Assembly: GCA_021851405.1 (NCBI GenBank)
Contig: JAJZDW010000012.1
Location: 22,086 to 86,085 of the forward strand
Origin: Pseudomonadota bacterium
Lineage (GTDB): Bacteria > Pseudomonadota > Gammaproteobacteria > Steroidobacterales > Steroidobacteraceae
Direction of reading: 5' to 3'
Length of the DNA stretch: 64,000 bases
Part shown: in pieces, positions 26,710 to 34,904 of the stretch
Numbering within the stretch: position 1 is the stretch's first letter
Layout: each line of letters begins with the position of its first letter
Notes under the pieces: model-generated
The model's database searches: none
Seen by the model: only the letters and a program-made list of their open reading frames with translations
What the model was told of the DNA's origin: nothing
Program-made: the position numbers and the translations under genes

Positions 26710-26745
26710 TTCACTCGGCGGCCGCCGAAGCGACCGCCGAGTGAA
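26710..26745 (-). terminator. 12-bp hairpin after the lysine-rich mini-gene
   Basis: TTCACTCGGCGG at 26710-26721 pairs perfectly with CCGCCGAGTGAA at 26734-26745. On the minus strand it begins six bases after the mini-gene stop. There is no T-run after it, so it may stabilise the mini-mRNA or only partly terminate before rpiA. Confidence 0.6.
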
Positions 26746-26750
26746 AGGCC

Positions 26751-26804
26751 TTACTTCTTCTTCGCAGCTTTCTTCTTCGCGGCCTTCTTCTTTGCCTTCG
26801 CCAT
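26751..26804 (-). CDS. Lysine/alanine-rich mini-protein (17 aa)
   Basis: The minus strand encodes [17 protein letters not shown] followed by TAA: ten lysines and six alanines in 17 residues. The gene has every sign of use: a GGAGAG ribosome site five bases before the ATG (26810-26815), a promoter with TTGTAT and TATACT spaced by 16 (26841-26868), and a strong hairpin just after the stop. The sequence resembles the repeat units (AAKKK) of bacterial histone H1-like and AlgP-type DNA-binding tails, so binding to DNA or RNA is a reasonable inference, but no function is shown. It is too short for most gene finders. It lies between fau and rpiA on the same strand. Confidence 0.7.
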   Translation of the reverse strand: MAKAKKKAAKKKAAKKK

Positions 26805-26840
26805 GTTGGCTCTCCAGTTGACGGGTTAGTCCGAGGGCCG

Positions 26841-26868
26841 AGTATATACATGCGAAACAAAAATACAA
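26841..26868 (-). promoter_or_regulatory. Promoter of the lysine-rich mini-gene
   Basis: On the minus strand TTGTAT (26863-26868), a 16-base AT-rich spacer and TATACT (26841-26846). Transcription would start near 26834, about 30 bases before the ATG. Confidence 0.65.
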
Positions 26869-26932
26869 GCAAGTCCGAAGAGGATGTGTTAACGCCGCAC
26901 AGAACTTTCGACGCATCGTGTGTTCCCGCCGC

Positions 26933-27556
26933 TCATCGCAGCGTGCGCGCACGTCCGCACTGCACGACGCCGCGCTCGGTGATCACCATGTCGAGCGGCA
27001 CATCGTGCGTGGCGCGTTCGATGCGCTCGAGCTGCTGCAGCGCGTAGGCGAGTCCGACGAGCAGTGGCCGCGCGCCAGGCGCGCTCGCGCGCGTGAATGC
27101 CAGCGCGCGATCGTAGTAACCACCGCCCATGCCGAGCCGGTTGCCGCGCCGGTCGAAGCCGACGAGCGGGACGAACAGGACATCGAGCAGGCGGACGCTT
27201 GGCAGCGCCGCGCCGCGCGGTTCGGGGATGCCGAAGCGGTTGTGCCGCACACGTGCGCCGTAGCCGACGAATTGCATCGAGCGCGAATCGGGGGCGGCGT
27301 CGATGCGCGGCAGATAGATCCGGCAGCCGCGGCGGCGGGCGAGGGCGAGGAGTGCGGTGGTATCGAGCTCTTCGGGCAGCGCGAGGTACAGACCGATACG
27401 CAGCGCCGGATCAAGCAATCCGGTCCGATCGGCGAGCAGCGTCACTCGGCGCGCGCAGCGCGCGCGCTCGGCGCCCGAGATGCTCCGGCGTGCCCGCCGG
27501 AGATCGGCCCGCAGCGCGGCGCGGGCCTGCTGCGGGCTGGAATCAGAGAGCGTCAC
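26933..27556 (-). CDS. fau: 5-formyltetrahydrofolate cyclo-ligase
   Basis: A 207-residue enzyme (YgfA/MTHFS) converting 5-formyl-THF to 5,10-methenyl-THF with ATP. Motifs: [14 protein letters not shown] near the N-terminus, [16 protein letters not shown], and the nucleotide-binding [11 protein letters not shown] at about residue 145. The start is assigned to GTG 27556 ([12 protein letters not shown]); the longer upstream frame is the 6S RNA gene read through. It follows ssrS on the same strand, the conserved zapA-ssrS-fau order. Confidence 0.92.
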   Translation of the reverse strand: MTLSDSSPQQARAALRADLRRARRSISGAERARCARRVTLLADRTGLLDPALRIGLYLALPEELDTTALLALARRRGCRIYLPRIDAAPDSRSMQFVGYGARVRHNRFGIPEPRGAALPSVRLLDVLFVPLVGFDRRGNRLGMGGGYYDRALAFTRASAPGARPLLVGLAYALQQLERIERATHDVPLDMVITERGVVQCGRARTLR

Positions 27557-27742
27557 CCGCCTGTGCCGGTGCGAACCGTTGCTCTCGAACCGGAGCAACA
27601 AGTGGGACGGGCTGCGGCAGGTAAGGCTTTCCGCTCGGGGCGGACTTGCACAATTCTGCCGGCAAGCCCCAAAGTCCCATGGGTGTTTCAATTAGGGTCC
27701 GAGGTAACCCGGCCCGCGTGTCGAACACCGCAGGCGACGCTC
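27548..27742 (-). ncRNA. ssrS: 6S RNA
   Basis: About 195 bases that match 6S RNA in position and structure. The ends pair: GAGCGTC with GACGCTC, then GCCTG with CAGGC and GGTG with CACC. Inside are the familiar 6S blocks GTCCGCCCCGAGCGGAAAGCC and a 3' hairpin GTTGCTC-loop-GAGCAAC. A TACAGT -10 box lies at 27748-27753. 6S RNA mimics an open promoter and sequesters sigma-70 RNA polymerase in stationary phase. Exact ends are estimated; the 3' end overlaps the presumed fau start codon. Confidence 0.85.
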
Positions 27743-27802
27743 GCATCACTGTACACCAAAGGCGGGACGGGCGCAGGCCGGCGGATCGCGGCGCGCCGCG
27801 GC

Positions 27803-28117
27803 TCACAGTTCGAGCGGGGGGGTGTGCCCGAGCGCCGCTTCCACGCGCTCGCGCAGCGCGCGCACTTGGTCGCCGGCTTCGACCGATCCTCGGCTGCCCC
27901 GCTCGCGCACCTGCAGCAGCTCGTTGGCCATATTCAGTGCGACCATCACGGCGATGCGGTCAAGTCCGATCACCTTGCCGCTGTCGCGCACCTCGCGCAT
28001 GCGGGCGTTGAGGTACTCGGCAGCCTCGAGCAGCGCCGGCCGTTCCTCGTAGGGGCAGGCGACCATGTAATCCCGATCGAGGATGCGCACACTGACGCGG
28101 GCCGGATCATGGCTCAC
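27803..28117 (-). CDS. zapA: Cell division protein ZapA
   Basis: A 104-residue ZapA that cross-links FtsZ filaments at midcell. The N-terminal globular part has VSVRILDRDYMVACPYEERPALLEAAEYLNARM-type family sequence, including the conserved CP.E...L..AA..L pattern, and the C-terminal part is a coiled coil. Its ATG overlaps the stop of the preceding coiled-coil gene (ATGA), and 6S RNA follows 60 bases downstream. Confidence 0.95.
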   Translation of the reverse strand: MSHDPARVSVRILDRDYMVACPYEERPALLEAAEYLNARMREVRDSGKVIGLDRIAVMVALNMANELLQVRERGSRGSVEAGDQVRALRERVEAALGHTPPLEL

Positions 28118-28344
28118 GCGCCGTGCTCCAGCGTCTTCAGTCGTCCGATCATGGCTTCGACGCGCGCACGCACCTGTTCGTTCTTCTGTAAGAGGCTGGC
28201 GCGCTCGCTGGCGAGTGACTCGTGCCGCTGGCGCAGTGCGCGGTTCTCCTCGCGCAGCTGCTCCAAAGTCGTGAGCAGCTCATCGACGCGTCCGGCGAGA
28301 CGCCCGAGCTCGGCTTCCAGAACTGAAGGTGCGGCAGCGCTCAT
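28114..28344 (-). CDS. ZapB-like coiled-coil protein (TIGR02449 family)
   Basis: A 76-residue, almost wholly coiled-coil protein (heptads in LEAELGRLAGRVDELLTTL and the EENRALRQRHESLASERASLL stretch). It belongs to the small family routinely found directly upstream of zapA in Gammaproteobacteria and probably acts, like ZapB, in the divisome. Translation is likely coupled to zapA by the four-base overlap. The ATG at 28344 lies nine bases after a TATAGT box. Confidence 0.88.
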   Translation of the reverse strand: MSAAAPSVLEAELGRLAGRVDELLTTLEQLREENRALRQRHESLASERASLLQKNEQVRARVEAMIGRLKTLEHGA

Positions 28345-28353
28345 GCTGGCGCG

Positions 28354-28359
28354 ACTATA
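28354..28359 (-). promoter_or_regulatory. -10 box (TATAGT) of the zapA unit
   Basis: On the minus strand TATAGT ends nine bases before ATG 28344, so the leader would be only a few bases long. Confidence 0.45.
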
Positions 28360-28444
28360 GTGCCGCGCTCTCTGCGCGGTCAATGAGCGCAGAGAGCCGC
28401 CCCCACCCGCAGGGGCCGGGGGATCCCACGGCGCCGACATGCGG

Positions 28445-28450
28445 CATAAT
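28445..28450 (+). promoter_or_regulatory. -10 box (CATAAT) of the UPF0149-pepP-ubiH unit
   Basis: CATAAT ends eight bases before ATG 28459, again leaving essentially no 5' leader. It is divergent from the zapA unit. Confidence 0.4.
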
Positions 28451-28458
28451 GGCGGCCA

Positions 28459-29016
28459 ATGATACTCGCCGACTATGCCGAAATTCAGAGTGTGCTCAGC
28501 GCAGAGCACTCCCTCACCGACGCCGCCGAGGCGCACGGTACGCTGACCGGATCGCTGTGCTCGGCGCAGGGCTACCGCTTCGAGGACTGGCTGCGCGAGA
28601 TCCTGCCCGACGGCTCGGCCCGTCACCCGAACGCCCAGACGCTGCAGGGGCTGTTCCGCGACACCGCTGGGGCGTTGAACAGCGCTCAGATGCAGTTCGA
28701 TCTGCTGCTGCCCGATGACGACCGACCGATCCTCGAGCGCGCCGGGGCGCTCTCGCTGTGGTGTCAGGGATTTCTCTACGGCCTCGGCGTCGGGGTGCTG
28801 CGCGATGCGGCGAGCATGTCCGGCGAGGTGAGCGAGATCGTCAACGACATCACCGAGATCGGCAGCGCCGCGGTGGACACGGCCGAGAGCGAGGAATCGA
28901 ACGAGGCGGCGTACGCCGAACTCGTCGAGTTCATCCGGGTCAGTGTGCAAGTGGTCTTCGAGGAGCTTGCGCCGATGCGCCAGCCGCCGCCCTCACCTGG
29001 AGCACCGTTTCATTGA
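28459..29016 (+). CDS. UPF0149 family protein (YgfB-like)
   Basis: A 185-residue protein of the UPF0149/YgfB family, with the family pattern AHGTLTGSLCS, the central LSLWCQGFLYGLGVG block and the acidic end EAAYAELVEFIRVSVQ. YgfB homologues lie upstream of pepP and ubiH in many Gammaproteobacteria, exactly as here. In Pseudomonas a YgfB protein affects antibiotic-resistance gene expression; no role is shown here. Its stop overlaps the pepP start. Confidence 0.92.
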   Translation: MILADYAEIQSVLSAEHSLTDAAEAHGTLTGSLCSAQGYRFEDWLREILPDGSARHPNAQTLQGLFRDTAGALNSAQMQFDLLLPDDDRPILERAGALSLWCQGFLYGLGVGVLRDAASMSGEVSEIVNDITEIGSAAVDTAESEESNEAAYAELVEFIRVSVQVVFEELAPMRQPPPSPGAPFH

Positions 29017-30404
29017 AACCTGAGAGCCCCGCCGAAGAGTTCGCCCGCCGCCGTAGTGCGCTGCTGCGCCTGATGGGTCGGGACGCCATCGCCATCGTGC
29101 CCTGCGCCCCGGTGCGCAAGCGCAACAACGACGTCGATTTCCCCTTCCGCCAGGACAGCGATTTTCACTATCTCACCGGCTTTCGCGAGCCGGAGTCGGT
29201 CGCGGTGCTGGTGCCCGGGCGTGAGCAGGCCGAGTACATCCTGTTCGTGCGCGAGCGCGACCCGGCGCGCGAGACCTGGGACGGCCGGCGTGCCGGACCG
29301 GCCGGCGCCCGGCGCAGCTTCGGCGCGGACGATGCGTTTCCGATCACGGACATCGATGAGATTCTCCCCGGTCTGATGGAGAACCGCGCCAAGGTCTACT
29401 ACACCATGGGGATTTACCCAGAGTTCGACCAGCGCGTCGTCGGCTGGGTGAACGGCCTGCGTACCCAGGCGCGCAACGGCCGCCATCCGCCGCAGGAGTT
29501 CGTGGCGCTCGATCAGGTGCTGCACGAGCAGCGCTTGTTCAAGTCGCGCACCGAGCTCGAGTTGATGCGTGAGGCGGCCCGCATCGGGGCGCTGGCGCAC
29601 GTGCGCGCCATGCGCTTCTGTCGCCCCGGGCGCATGGAGTACGAGCTCATGGCCGAGGTGGTGCACGAGTTTCGTCGCCACGGCGCCGACACCTCCTATT
29701 ACCCGATCGTCGGTTCGGGGCCGAACAGCTGCATCCTGCATTACAACGAGAACAACCAGCCGATGCACGATGGCGATATGGTGCTGATCGATGCCGGCTG
29801 CGAGTACGAGTACTACGCCTCGGACATCACGCGCACCTTTCCGGTCAACGGCCGGTTCACCCCCGAGCAGCGCGCTGTCTACGAGGTGGTGCTCGAGGCG
29901 AACCTCGCGGCGATCGCCCAGGTGCGTCCGGGCAACGATTGGAACGCGCCGCACGAGGTGGCGGTGCGGGTCGTGACCCAGGGGCTGGTGCGTCTGGGGT
30001 TGCTCAAGGGTCGGCCGGCGAAGCTCGAGCGCGACGGGGCGTACCGCCGGTTCTTCATGCACCGTACCGGGCACTGGCTCGGCATGGACGTGCACGATGT
30101 CGGGGACTACAAAGTGGGCGATGCATGGCGGGCACTCGAGCCCGGCATGGTGCTCACCATCGAGCCGGGCATCTACATCCCGCACGGGGCGCGCGGCGTG
30201 CCGAAGCGCTTCCGGGGGATCGGCGTGCGCATCGAGGACGATGTCGCCGTCACCAAGAACGGCTTCGAGGTACTCACCAACGGCGCCCCGAAAGACCCCG
30301 ACCTGATCGAGGCGCTCATGGCCGAGGCGCACGAGAGTGCCGCCGAAGCGGCGCCGATGCAGCCGCACGCGAGAGCGCGCCGGGGACAGCGTGCCCACGC
30401 ATGA
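29013..30404 (+). CDS. pepP: Xaa-Pro aminopeptidase
   Basis: A 463-residue aminopeptidase P, a pita-bread metalloprotease that removes N-terminal residues preceding proline. It has the N-terminal creatinase-like domain (QDSDFHYLTGFREPE) and the catalytic domain with metal ligands in LIDAGCEYEYYASDITRTFP (two Asp), HWLGMDVHD (His), TIEPGIYI (Glu) and GVRIEDDV (Glu). The start is most likely TTG 29013, overlapping the UPF0149 stop as TTGA, with GGAG about 11 bases upstream; no ATG occurs before residue 23. Confidence 0.95.
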   Translation: MKPESPAEEFARRRSALLRLMGRDAIAIVPCAPVRKRNNDVDFPFRQDSDFHYLTGFREPESVAVLVPGREQAEYILFVRERDPARETWDGRRAGPAGARRSFGADDAFPITDIDEILPGLMENRAKVYYTMGIYPEFDQRVVGWVNGLRTQARNGRHPPQEFVALDQVLHEQRLFKSRTELELMREAARIGALAHVRAMRFCRPGRMEYELMAEVVHEFRRHGADTSYYPIVGSGPNSCILHYNENNQPMHDGDMVLIDAGCEYEYYASDITRTFPVNGRFTPEQRAVYEVVLEANLAAIAQVRPGNDWNAPHEVAVRVVTQGLVRLGLLKGRPAKLERDGAYRRFFMHRTGHWLGMDVHDVGDYKVGDAWRALEPGMVLTIEPGIYIPHGARGVPKRFRGIGVRIEDDVAVTKNGFEVLTNGAPKDPDLIEALMAEAHESAAEAAPMQPHARARRGQRAHA

Positions 30405-31635
30405 AGCCGCAGGCGGCGTGCCGCGCGACTTCGACGTCGTCATCGTCGGCGGCGGGTTGGTCGGGGCGAGTCTCGCACTCGCACTGAGCGGCAGTACGCG
30501 CCGCGTGCTGCTCATCGAGGGCGTGGCAGCGGACTCGAGTGCTCAGCCGAGTTTCGATGAGCGCACGACTGCGCTCGGCAACGCCACGCGGCGCATCTTC
30601 CAGGGGCTCGGCGTCTGGGAGGAGTTGGCCGGCGAGGCCGCCGCGATCCGCACCATCCATGTCTCGGAGGCGGGCCGATTCGGCAGTGCGCGCCTGCGCG
30701 CCGCGGAGCAGGGCGTCGATGCTTTCGGCTACGTCATTGCGAACCGGGTGATCGGCCGGGCGCTGTGGCGCGCGCTCGAACGTGCCGGTGGCGTCACGCT
30801 ACGCGTGCCGGCGAAGGTTGTGGCGGCCGAGGTCGCCGCCGATGGCGCGGCGCTCACGGTGCTCGGTGCCGACGGGGCGCACGAGGTGGTCAGCGCCCGT
30901 TTACTGGTGGCCGCCGATGGGGCCAACTCCCTCGTGCGCGCAGCGGCGGGGATCGCGGCGCAGATCGAAGACTACGACCAGGTCGCGATCACCGCGCCGG
31001 TGCTGACGGATCGTCCGCACGGCGGCACCGCGTACGAACGATTCACCTCGAGCGGTCCGGTCGCGGTGCTGCCGCTGCGCGGGGGGGGCTACGGCACCGT
31101 TTGGGCCTGCGAGCCCGCCCGGGCCGCGCAGTTGCTGGCGCTCCCCGATGCGCTCTATCTGGCCGCGCTGCAGGAGCGCTTCGGCTGGCGGGCCGGTCGG
31201 CTGCTGAGCCTAGGCCGGCGCGCCTCGTACCCGTTGCGACTCTCGCGCGCCGAGGCGACGGTGGGGACTCGCACCGTGCTGGTGGGCAACGCGGCGCAGG
31301 GGTTGCACCCGATCGCCGGCCAGGGCTTCAATCTCGGTTTGCGCGATGCGGCGCTGCTCGCCGAGCGGATCGCCGCGGCGAGCGGCGATCCGGGCGCAGC
31401 GGAACTGTTGCACGGCTACAGCGAGGCGCGCGCGGCGGACCGCGGCGGCGTGGTTCGCTTCACCGACTCGCTGGTCAAGCTGTTCGCGAGCACGTTGCCG
31501 GGGGCCAGCCTGCTGCGCAACCTCGGTCTGGTCATGTTTGATCTGTCGCCGCCGGCAAAGCGCGCGCTTGCGCGCGTGAGTCTCGGGTTCGGCGGACCGA
31601 CGCCGCGTCTGGCACGCGGGCTGCCCGTGGCATGA
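30391..31635 (+). CDS. ubiH: 2-octaprenyl-6-methoxyphenol hydroxylase (UbiH)
   Basis: A 414-residue FAD-dependent aromatic hydroxylase of ubiquinone synthesis. The N-terminal dinucleotide motif VVIVGGGLVGASLALAL, the DER(T)TALG motif after it, and the GNAAQGLHPIAGQGFNLGLRDA block (the GD/GN FAD-binding motif) are diagnostic of the UbiH/COQ6 family; a central ADGANSLVR motif is present. GTG 30391, with GGGGAC before it, overlaps the pepP end by 14 bases. The next gene is a second hydroxylase overlapping by four. Confidence 0.92.
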   Translation: MPTHEAAGGVPRDFDVVIVGGGLVGASLALALSGSTRRVLLIEGVAADSSAQPSFDERTTALGNATRRIFQGLGVWEELAGEAAAIRTIHVSEAGRFGSARLRAAEQGVDAFGYVIANRVIGRALWRALERAGGVTLRVPAKVVAAEVAADGAALTVLGADGAHEVVSARLLVAADGANSLVRAAAGIAAQIEDYDQVAITAPVLTDRPHGGTAYERFTSSGPVAVLPLRGGGYGTVWACEPARAAQLLALPDALYLAALQERFGWRAGRLLSLGRRASYPLRLSRAEATVGTRTVLVGNAAQGLHPIAGQGFNLGLRDAALLAERIAAASGDPGAAELLHGYSEARAADRGGVVRFTDSLVKLFASTLPGASLLRNLGLVMFDLSPPAKRALARVSLGFGGPTPRLARGLPVA

Positions 31636-32888
31636 GCGGCGCCGAGGCACACTGGGATGTGCTGATCGTCGGTGGCGGGCCGGTCGGCGCTTGCGCCGCG
31701 GCGCTGCTGCAGCGCGCGGCCGGCTCGGGGCGGCGTGCACTGCGCATCGCGGTGGCGGAGCCGGCGCGGCCGGCTCGTGCGGCCGACGGCGAGCCGCTCG
31801 ATGCGCGTGTGTCGGCGTTCTCGCGCGCCAGCGAGCGGATCCTCGCTGCGGCCGGCGCCTGGGAGCGGATCGATGCGCAGCGCGTCCAGCCCTACGAGCG
31901 AATGTGCGTGTGGCCGGCGCATGTGCCGGCGCGCAGCCCCGATGCGCTCCTCTTCGATGCCGCCACCGTGGGCGAAGCCGATCTCGGCGCGATCGCGGAG
32001 AATCGGCTGGTGCAGTGCGCGGCGCTCGAGGCGTTCGAGGCGGCCGGCGGCACGATTCTCAGCGGCGGATTCACCGGTCTGTCGATTCGCGACGAGGCCG
32101 TCGAAGTGCAACTCGCTGAGCGCTCGCTGCAGTGTCGCCTGCTGGTCGGCGCCGACGGTGCCCGCTCGCGCGTGCGCGAGAGCATCGGCATCGCGGTCCA
32201 GGCCGCGGACTACGGTCAAACGGCGATCGTCGCCAATGTGCGGACCGAACGGCCGCACGAACGGACCGCCTGGCAGCGCTTTCTCGGCGAGGGGACGCTC
32301 GCGTTTTTGCCGCTCGCCGACGGGACGAGTTCGATCGTGTGGTCGATCGAGGAGGCGGTGGCGCGCGAGCGGCTCGCGATGCCGCGGACGCAATTCGAGG
32401 CGGCATTGCAGGAGGCCTCCGGCGGTGTGCTCGGGACGCTCGAGCTGTGCACCGAGCGGGCCGGTCTGGCGCTGCGGCGGCTGCGCGCCGAACGCTTCGC
32501 CGCGGCGCGCTGCGCGCTGATCGGCGATGCGGCGCACGTCGTGCATCCGCTGGCCGGTCAGGGCGTGAACCTCGGGTTGCTCGATGCGGCGGCGCTGGTG
32601 GAGTGCGTGCTGCAGGCGCAGCGGGCCGGGGAGGATCCCGGGGCGCTCGCCCCGCTGCGCCGCTACGAGCGCTGGCGCAAGAGCGAACTGGCGCCCATGG
32701 CGTTCGCCATCGACGGCTTCAATCGCTTCCTCGCCCACGGCCAGGGTCCGCTCGCGCGTGCCGCGCAGCACGGACTGGCTTGGGTGAACCGCAGTGAGGC
32801 GCTGAAGCGCCTCTTCATCGCGCAGGCGCTCGGACTCTCCGGTGAGCTGCCGGCCGTGGCGCGGCCGGGCGCCGCACCGCTCAGCTGA
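31632..32888 (+). CDS. UbiI/VisC-like FAD-dependent hydroxylase
   Basis: A 418-residue paralogue of the preceding gene: VLIVGGGPVGACAAALL, the DARVSAFSRASERIL motif, GADGARSRVRE and GDAAHVVHPLAGQGVNLGLLDA. By position (pepP-ubiH-ubiI order) it is probably the C5 hydroxylase of ubiquinone synthesis, UbiI, though UbiL/UbiM-type specificity cannot be excluded from motifs. Its ATG overlaps the ubiH stop (ATGA). It ends by overlapping the convergent phhB by eight bases. Confidence 0.88.
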   Translation: MSGAEAHWDVLIVGGGPVGACAAALLQRAAGSGRRALRIAVAEPARPARAADGEPLDARVSAFSRASERILAAAGAWERIDAQRVQPYERMCVWPAHVPARSPDALLFDAATVGEADLGAIAENRLVQCAALEAFEAAGGTILSGGFTGLSIRDEAVEVQLAERSLQCRLLVGADGARSRVRESIGIAVQAADYGQTAIVANVRTERPHERTAWQRFLGEGTLAFLPLADGTSSIVWSIEEAVARERLAMPRTQFEAALQEASGGVLGTLELCTERAGLALRRLRAERFAAARCALIGDAAHVVHPLAGQGVNLGLLDAAALVECVLQAQRAGEDPGALAPLRRYERWRKSELAPMAFAIDGFNRFLAHGQGPLARAAQHGLAWVNRSEALKRLFIAQALGLSGELPAVARPGAAPLS

Positions 32889-33219
32889 GTGCGATGCGGT
32901 CGATCTTCGCCGCGCAGATGAAATCGTTGTCCGAGAGCCCACCGATGGCGTGGGTGCTGTAGCGCACCCGGCAGTAGGAGTAGCCGACCTCGAGGTCCGG
33001 GTGGTGGTCCTCGATGTTCGCGACGTGCGCCAGCGCATTGACGAAGCTCATGGTGCGCAGGAAATCCCCAAAGCGGAACTCCCGCACGAGGGATGTGCCG
33101 TCGGCGGCGAGCTGCCAGCCCGCGGCGAGCTCGCCGAGTTTCGACTCGGCCTGCGTGCGCGTCAGGGGCGCGATGCCGCCCTCGCACGGCGTGCACTTGC
33201 GCTCGGTCAGCGTGCTCAT
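32881..33219 (-). CDS. phhB: Pterin-4a-carbinolamine dehydratase
   Basis: A 112-residue PCD/DCoH enzyme that dehydrates 4a-hydroxy-tetrahydropterin during pterin recycling by aromatic hydroxylases. The active-site signature HHPDLEVGYSYCRV-type motif (EDHHPDLEV) and the THAIGGLSDNDFICA end are clear. ATG 33219 has AGGAG eight bases upstream and is preferred to an ATG two codons earlier. No phenylalanine hydroxylase is in the window; the enzyme may have another role. Confidence 0.94.
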   Translation of the reverse strand: MSTLTERKCTPCEGGIAPLTRTQAESKLGELAAGWQLAADGTSLVREFRFGDFLRTMSFVNALAHVANIEDHHPDLEVGYSYCRVRYSTHAIGGLSDNDFICAAKIDRIALS

Positions 33220-33244
33220 GAACATCGCTCCTGGTGCACGTCGG

Positions 33245-34489
33245 TCAGGCTGCAGCCGTGTCCTGGGCAGATTTCTTGGTGAACCGACGCGCCACGTAGC
33301 GTTCGAGCATTTCCTGGAACTCCTCGGCGATGTGATCGCCTTTGAGCGTGACGGTCTTCTCGCCATCCTCGTACACCGGCGCGACCGGACGCTCACCGGT
33401 GCCGGGAAGACTGATGCCGATGTTGGCGTGCTTGCTCTCGCCCGGGCCGTTGACGACGCAGCCCATCACCGCGACGGTCATGTCCTCGACGCCGTCGTAC
33501 TCGCGCCGCCACGCGGGCATGCGGTGGCGGATGTGGCTCTGGATGCTCTGGGCGAGTTCCTGGAACACCGTGCTCGTGGTACGGCCGCAGCCGGGGCACG
33601 CCGTCACCAGCGGCAGGAACGCGCGCAGGCCCATGGTTTGCAGGATCTCCTGCGCGACGATGACTTCCTGGCTGCGGTCACCGCCCGGCTCCGGCGTGAG
33701 CGACACGCGGATGGTGTCGCCGATGCCACGCTGCAGCAGCACCGCCATGCCGGCGGTCGACGCGACGATGCCCTTGGAGCCCATGCCGGCCTCCGTCAGG
33801 CCCAGGTGCAGCGGATACTCGCAGCGCGCGGCGAGATCGCTGTAGATGGCGATGAGGTCCTGTACCCCGCTCACCTTGGCCGAGAGGATGATCCGATCGC
33901 GCGCCATGCCGAGCCCCTCGGCGCGCTCGGCGCTCTCGAGCGCCGAGAGCACGACCGCGTTGCGCATGATCTGCTGCGCGCTCAGCGGCTCGGTACGCTG
34001 GGCATTCTCATCCATGAGGCGCATCAGCAGATCCTGATCGAGGCTGCCCCAGTTGACCCCGATGCGCACCGGCTTGCCGTAACGGCAGGCCATTTCGATC
34101 ATCTCGGCGAACTGCGGGTCGCGCTTGCTGCCGCGACCGACGTTGCCCGGGTTGATGCGGTACTTGGCGAGCGCCTCGGCGCAGGCCGGATGCTCGCGCA
34201 GCAGCTTGTGTCCGTTGAAATGGAAGTCGCCGATCAGCGGCACCGACACGCCCATCTGATCGAGCCGCTCGCGGATGTGCGGCACGGCTGCGGCAGCCTC
34301 GGCGGTGTTGACCGTGATGCGCACCAGCTCCGAGCCGGCGCGCGCGAGCGACTTGACCTGCTGCGTCGTGCCTTCCACGTCGGCCGTGTCGGTATTGGTC
34401 ATCGACTGCACGACGACCGGGGCGCTGCCGCCGACGCGCACCGCGCCAATCGTGACCTGGACGGAAGAACGGCGTGCAATGCTCGACAT
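33245..34489 (-). CDS. ispG: 4-hydroxy-3-methylbut-2-en-1-yl diphosphate synthase
   Basis: A 414-residue GcpE/IspG, the [4Fe-4S] enzyme of the MEP isoprenoid pathway that reduces MEcPP to HMBPP. Hallmarks: [11 protein letters not shown] near residue 26, [24 protein letters not shown], and the cluster cysteines in TACPGCGRT and [10 protein letters not shown]. Length is slightly above E. coli's 372 because of an insert and a basic tail. It is divergent from the glycine riboswitch. Confidence 0.97.
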   Translation of the reverse strand: MSSIARRSSVQVTIGAVRVGGSAPVVVQSMTNTDTADVEGTTQQVKSLARAGSELVRITVNTAEAAAAVPHIRERLDQMGVSVPLIGDFHFNGHKLLREHPACAEALAKYRINPGNVGRGSKRDPQFAEMIEMACRYGKPVRIGVNWGSLDQDLLMRLMDENAQRTEPLSAQQIMRNAVVLSALESAERAEGLGMARDRIILSAKVSGVQDLIAIYSDLAARCEYPLHLGLTEAGMGSKGIVASTAGMAVLLQRGIGDTIRVSLTPEPGGDRSQEVIVAQEILQTMGLRAFLPLVTACPGCGRTTSTVFQELAQSIQSHIRHRMPAWRREYDGVEDMTVAVMGCVVNGPGESKHANIGISLPGTGERPVAPVYEDGEKTVTLKGDHIAEEFQEMLERYVARRFTKKSAQDTAAA

Positions 34490-34654
34490 GGGAACCTGCT
34501 AGTGACTTCGGGGGCGTATCAGGGTCAACCCGGGATTTTACCGGTCTGGGCCGCCGGCCGCGACCATCGGCGCAAGCGGGGCGCATCGCCCGCGGGGGCC
34601 TCTCCCTTCCGGACGCAACGCTGGTATCATGCCCGGATTCCGAACACCAAGCTG

Positions 34655-34856
34655 CTCGGAGAGAGTCCGGCTCCAGGGTCGGGCCGCCGAAGGCGCAATT
34701 CCGCCCGGAAACGCTCAGGCACATGAACGGCAGCTTGCGCAGACCCCGAGAGGGGCTTTGCGCGGGGTCTCTGGAGAGCGGCGGGCGCCTCGGCGCACCG
34801 ACCCACCGAAGGGGAGAGGCGCGCGGGCGCCCGATCTCTCAGGTCACCGGACAGAG
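34655..34856 (+). promoter_or_regulatory. Tandem glycine riboswitch
   Basis: Two glycine aptamers in series precede gcvT. Aptamer 1 (about 34655-34750) has GGAGAG, CCGCCGAAGGCGCAA and AAACGCTCAGGCAC; aptamer 2 (about 34769-34856) has CTGGAGAG, CACCGAAGGGG, TCTCTCAGGTCAC and closes with a P1 helix CTCTG (34769-34773) / CAGAG (34852-34856). These are the class-defining conserved blocks. A terminator follows at once, so control by transcription attenuation, with glycine turning the gcv operon on, is the likely mechanism. A TATCAT -10-like box lies at 34625-34630. Confidence 0.93.
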
Positions 34857-34858
34857 GG

Positions 34859-34887
34859 GCGGCAGGCAGCGGCCTGCCGCTTTTTTT
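34859..34887 (+). terminator. Expression-platform terminator of the glycine riboswitch
   Basis: GCGGCAGG (34859-34866) pairs with CCTGCCGC (34873-34880), followed by seven T. It starts two bases after the second aptamer and ends just before the gcvT ribosome site GGAGG at 34895-34899. Confidence 0.88.
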
Positions 34888-34904
34888 GTTTCCCTGGAGG
34901 ATCC

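Noticed and set aside
26644..26952. A 103-residue N-terminal extension of RpiA
   Set aside because: It would translate a palindromic repeat and the mini-gene in another frame; RpiA proteins are about 220 residues and start near 26643.
28345..28950. A 202-codon upstream extension of the ZapB-like gene
   Set aside because: It is antisense to UPF0149, and the small coiled-coil family is about 70 residues long; ATG 28344 fits.
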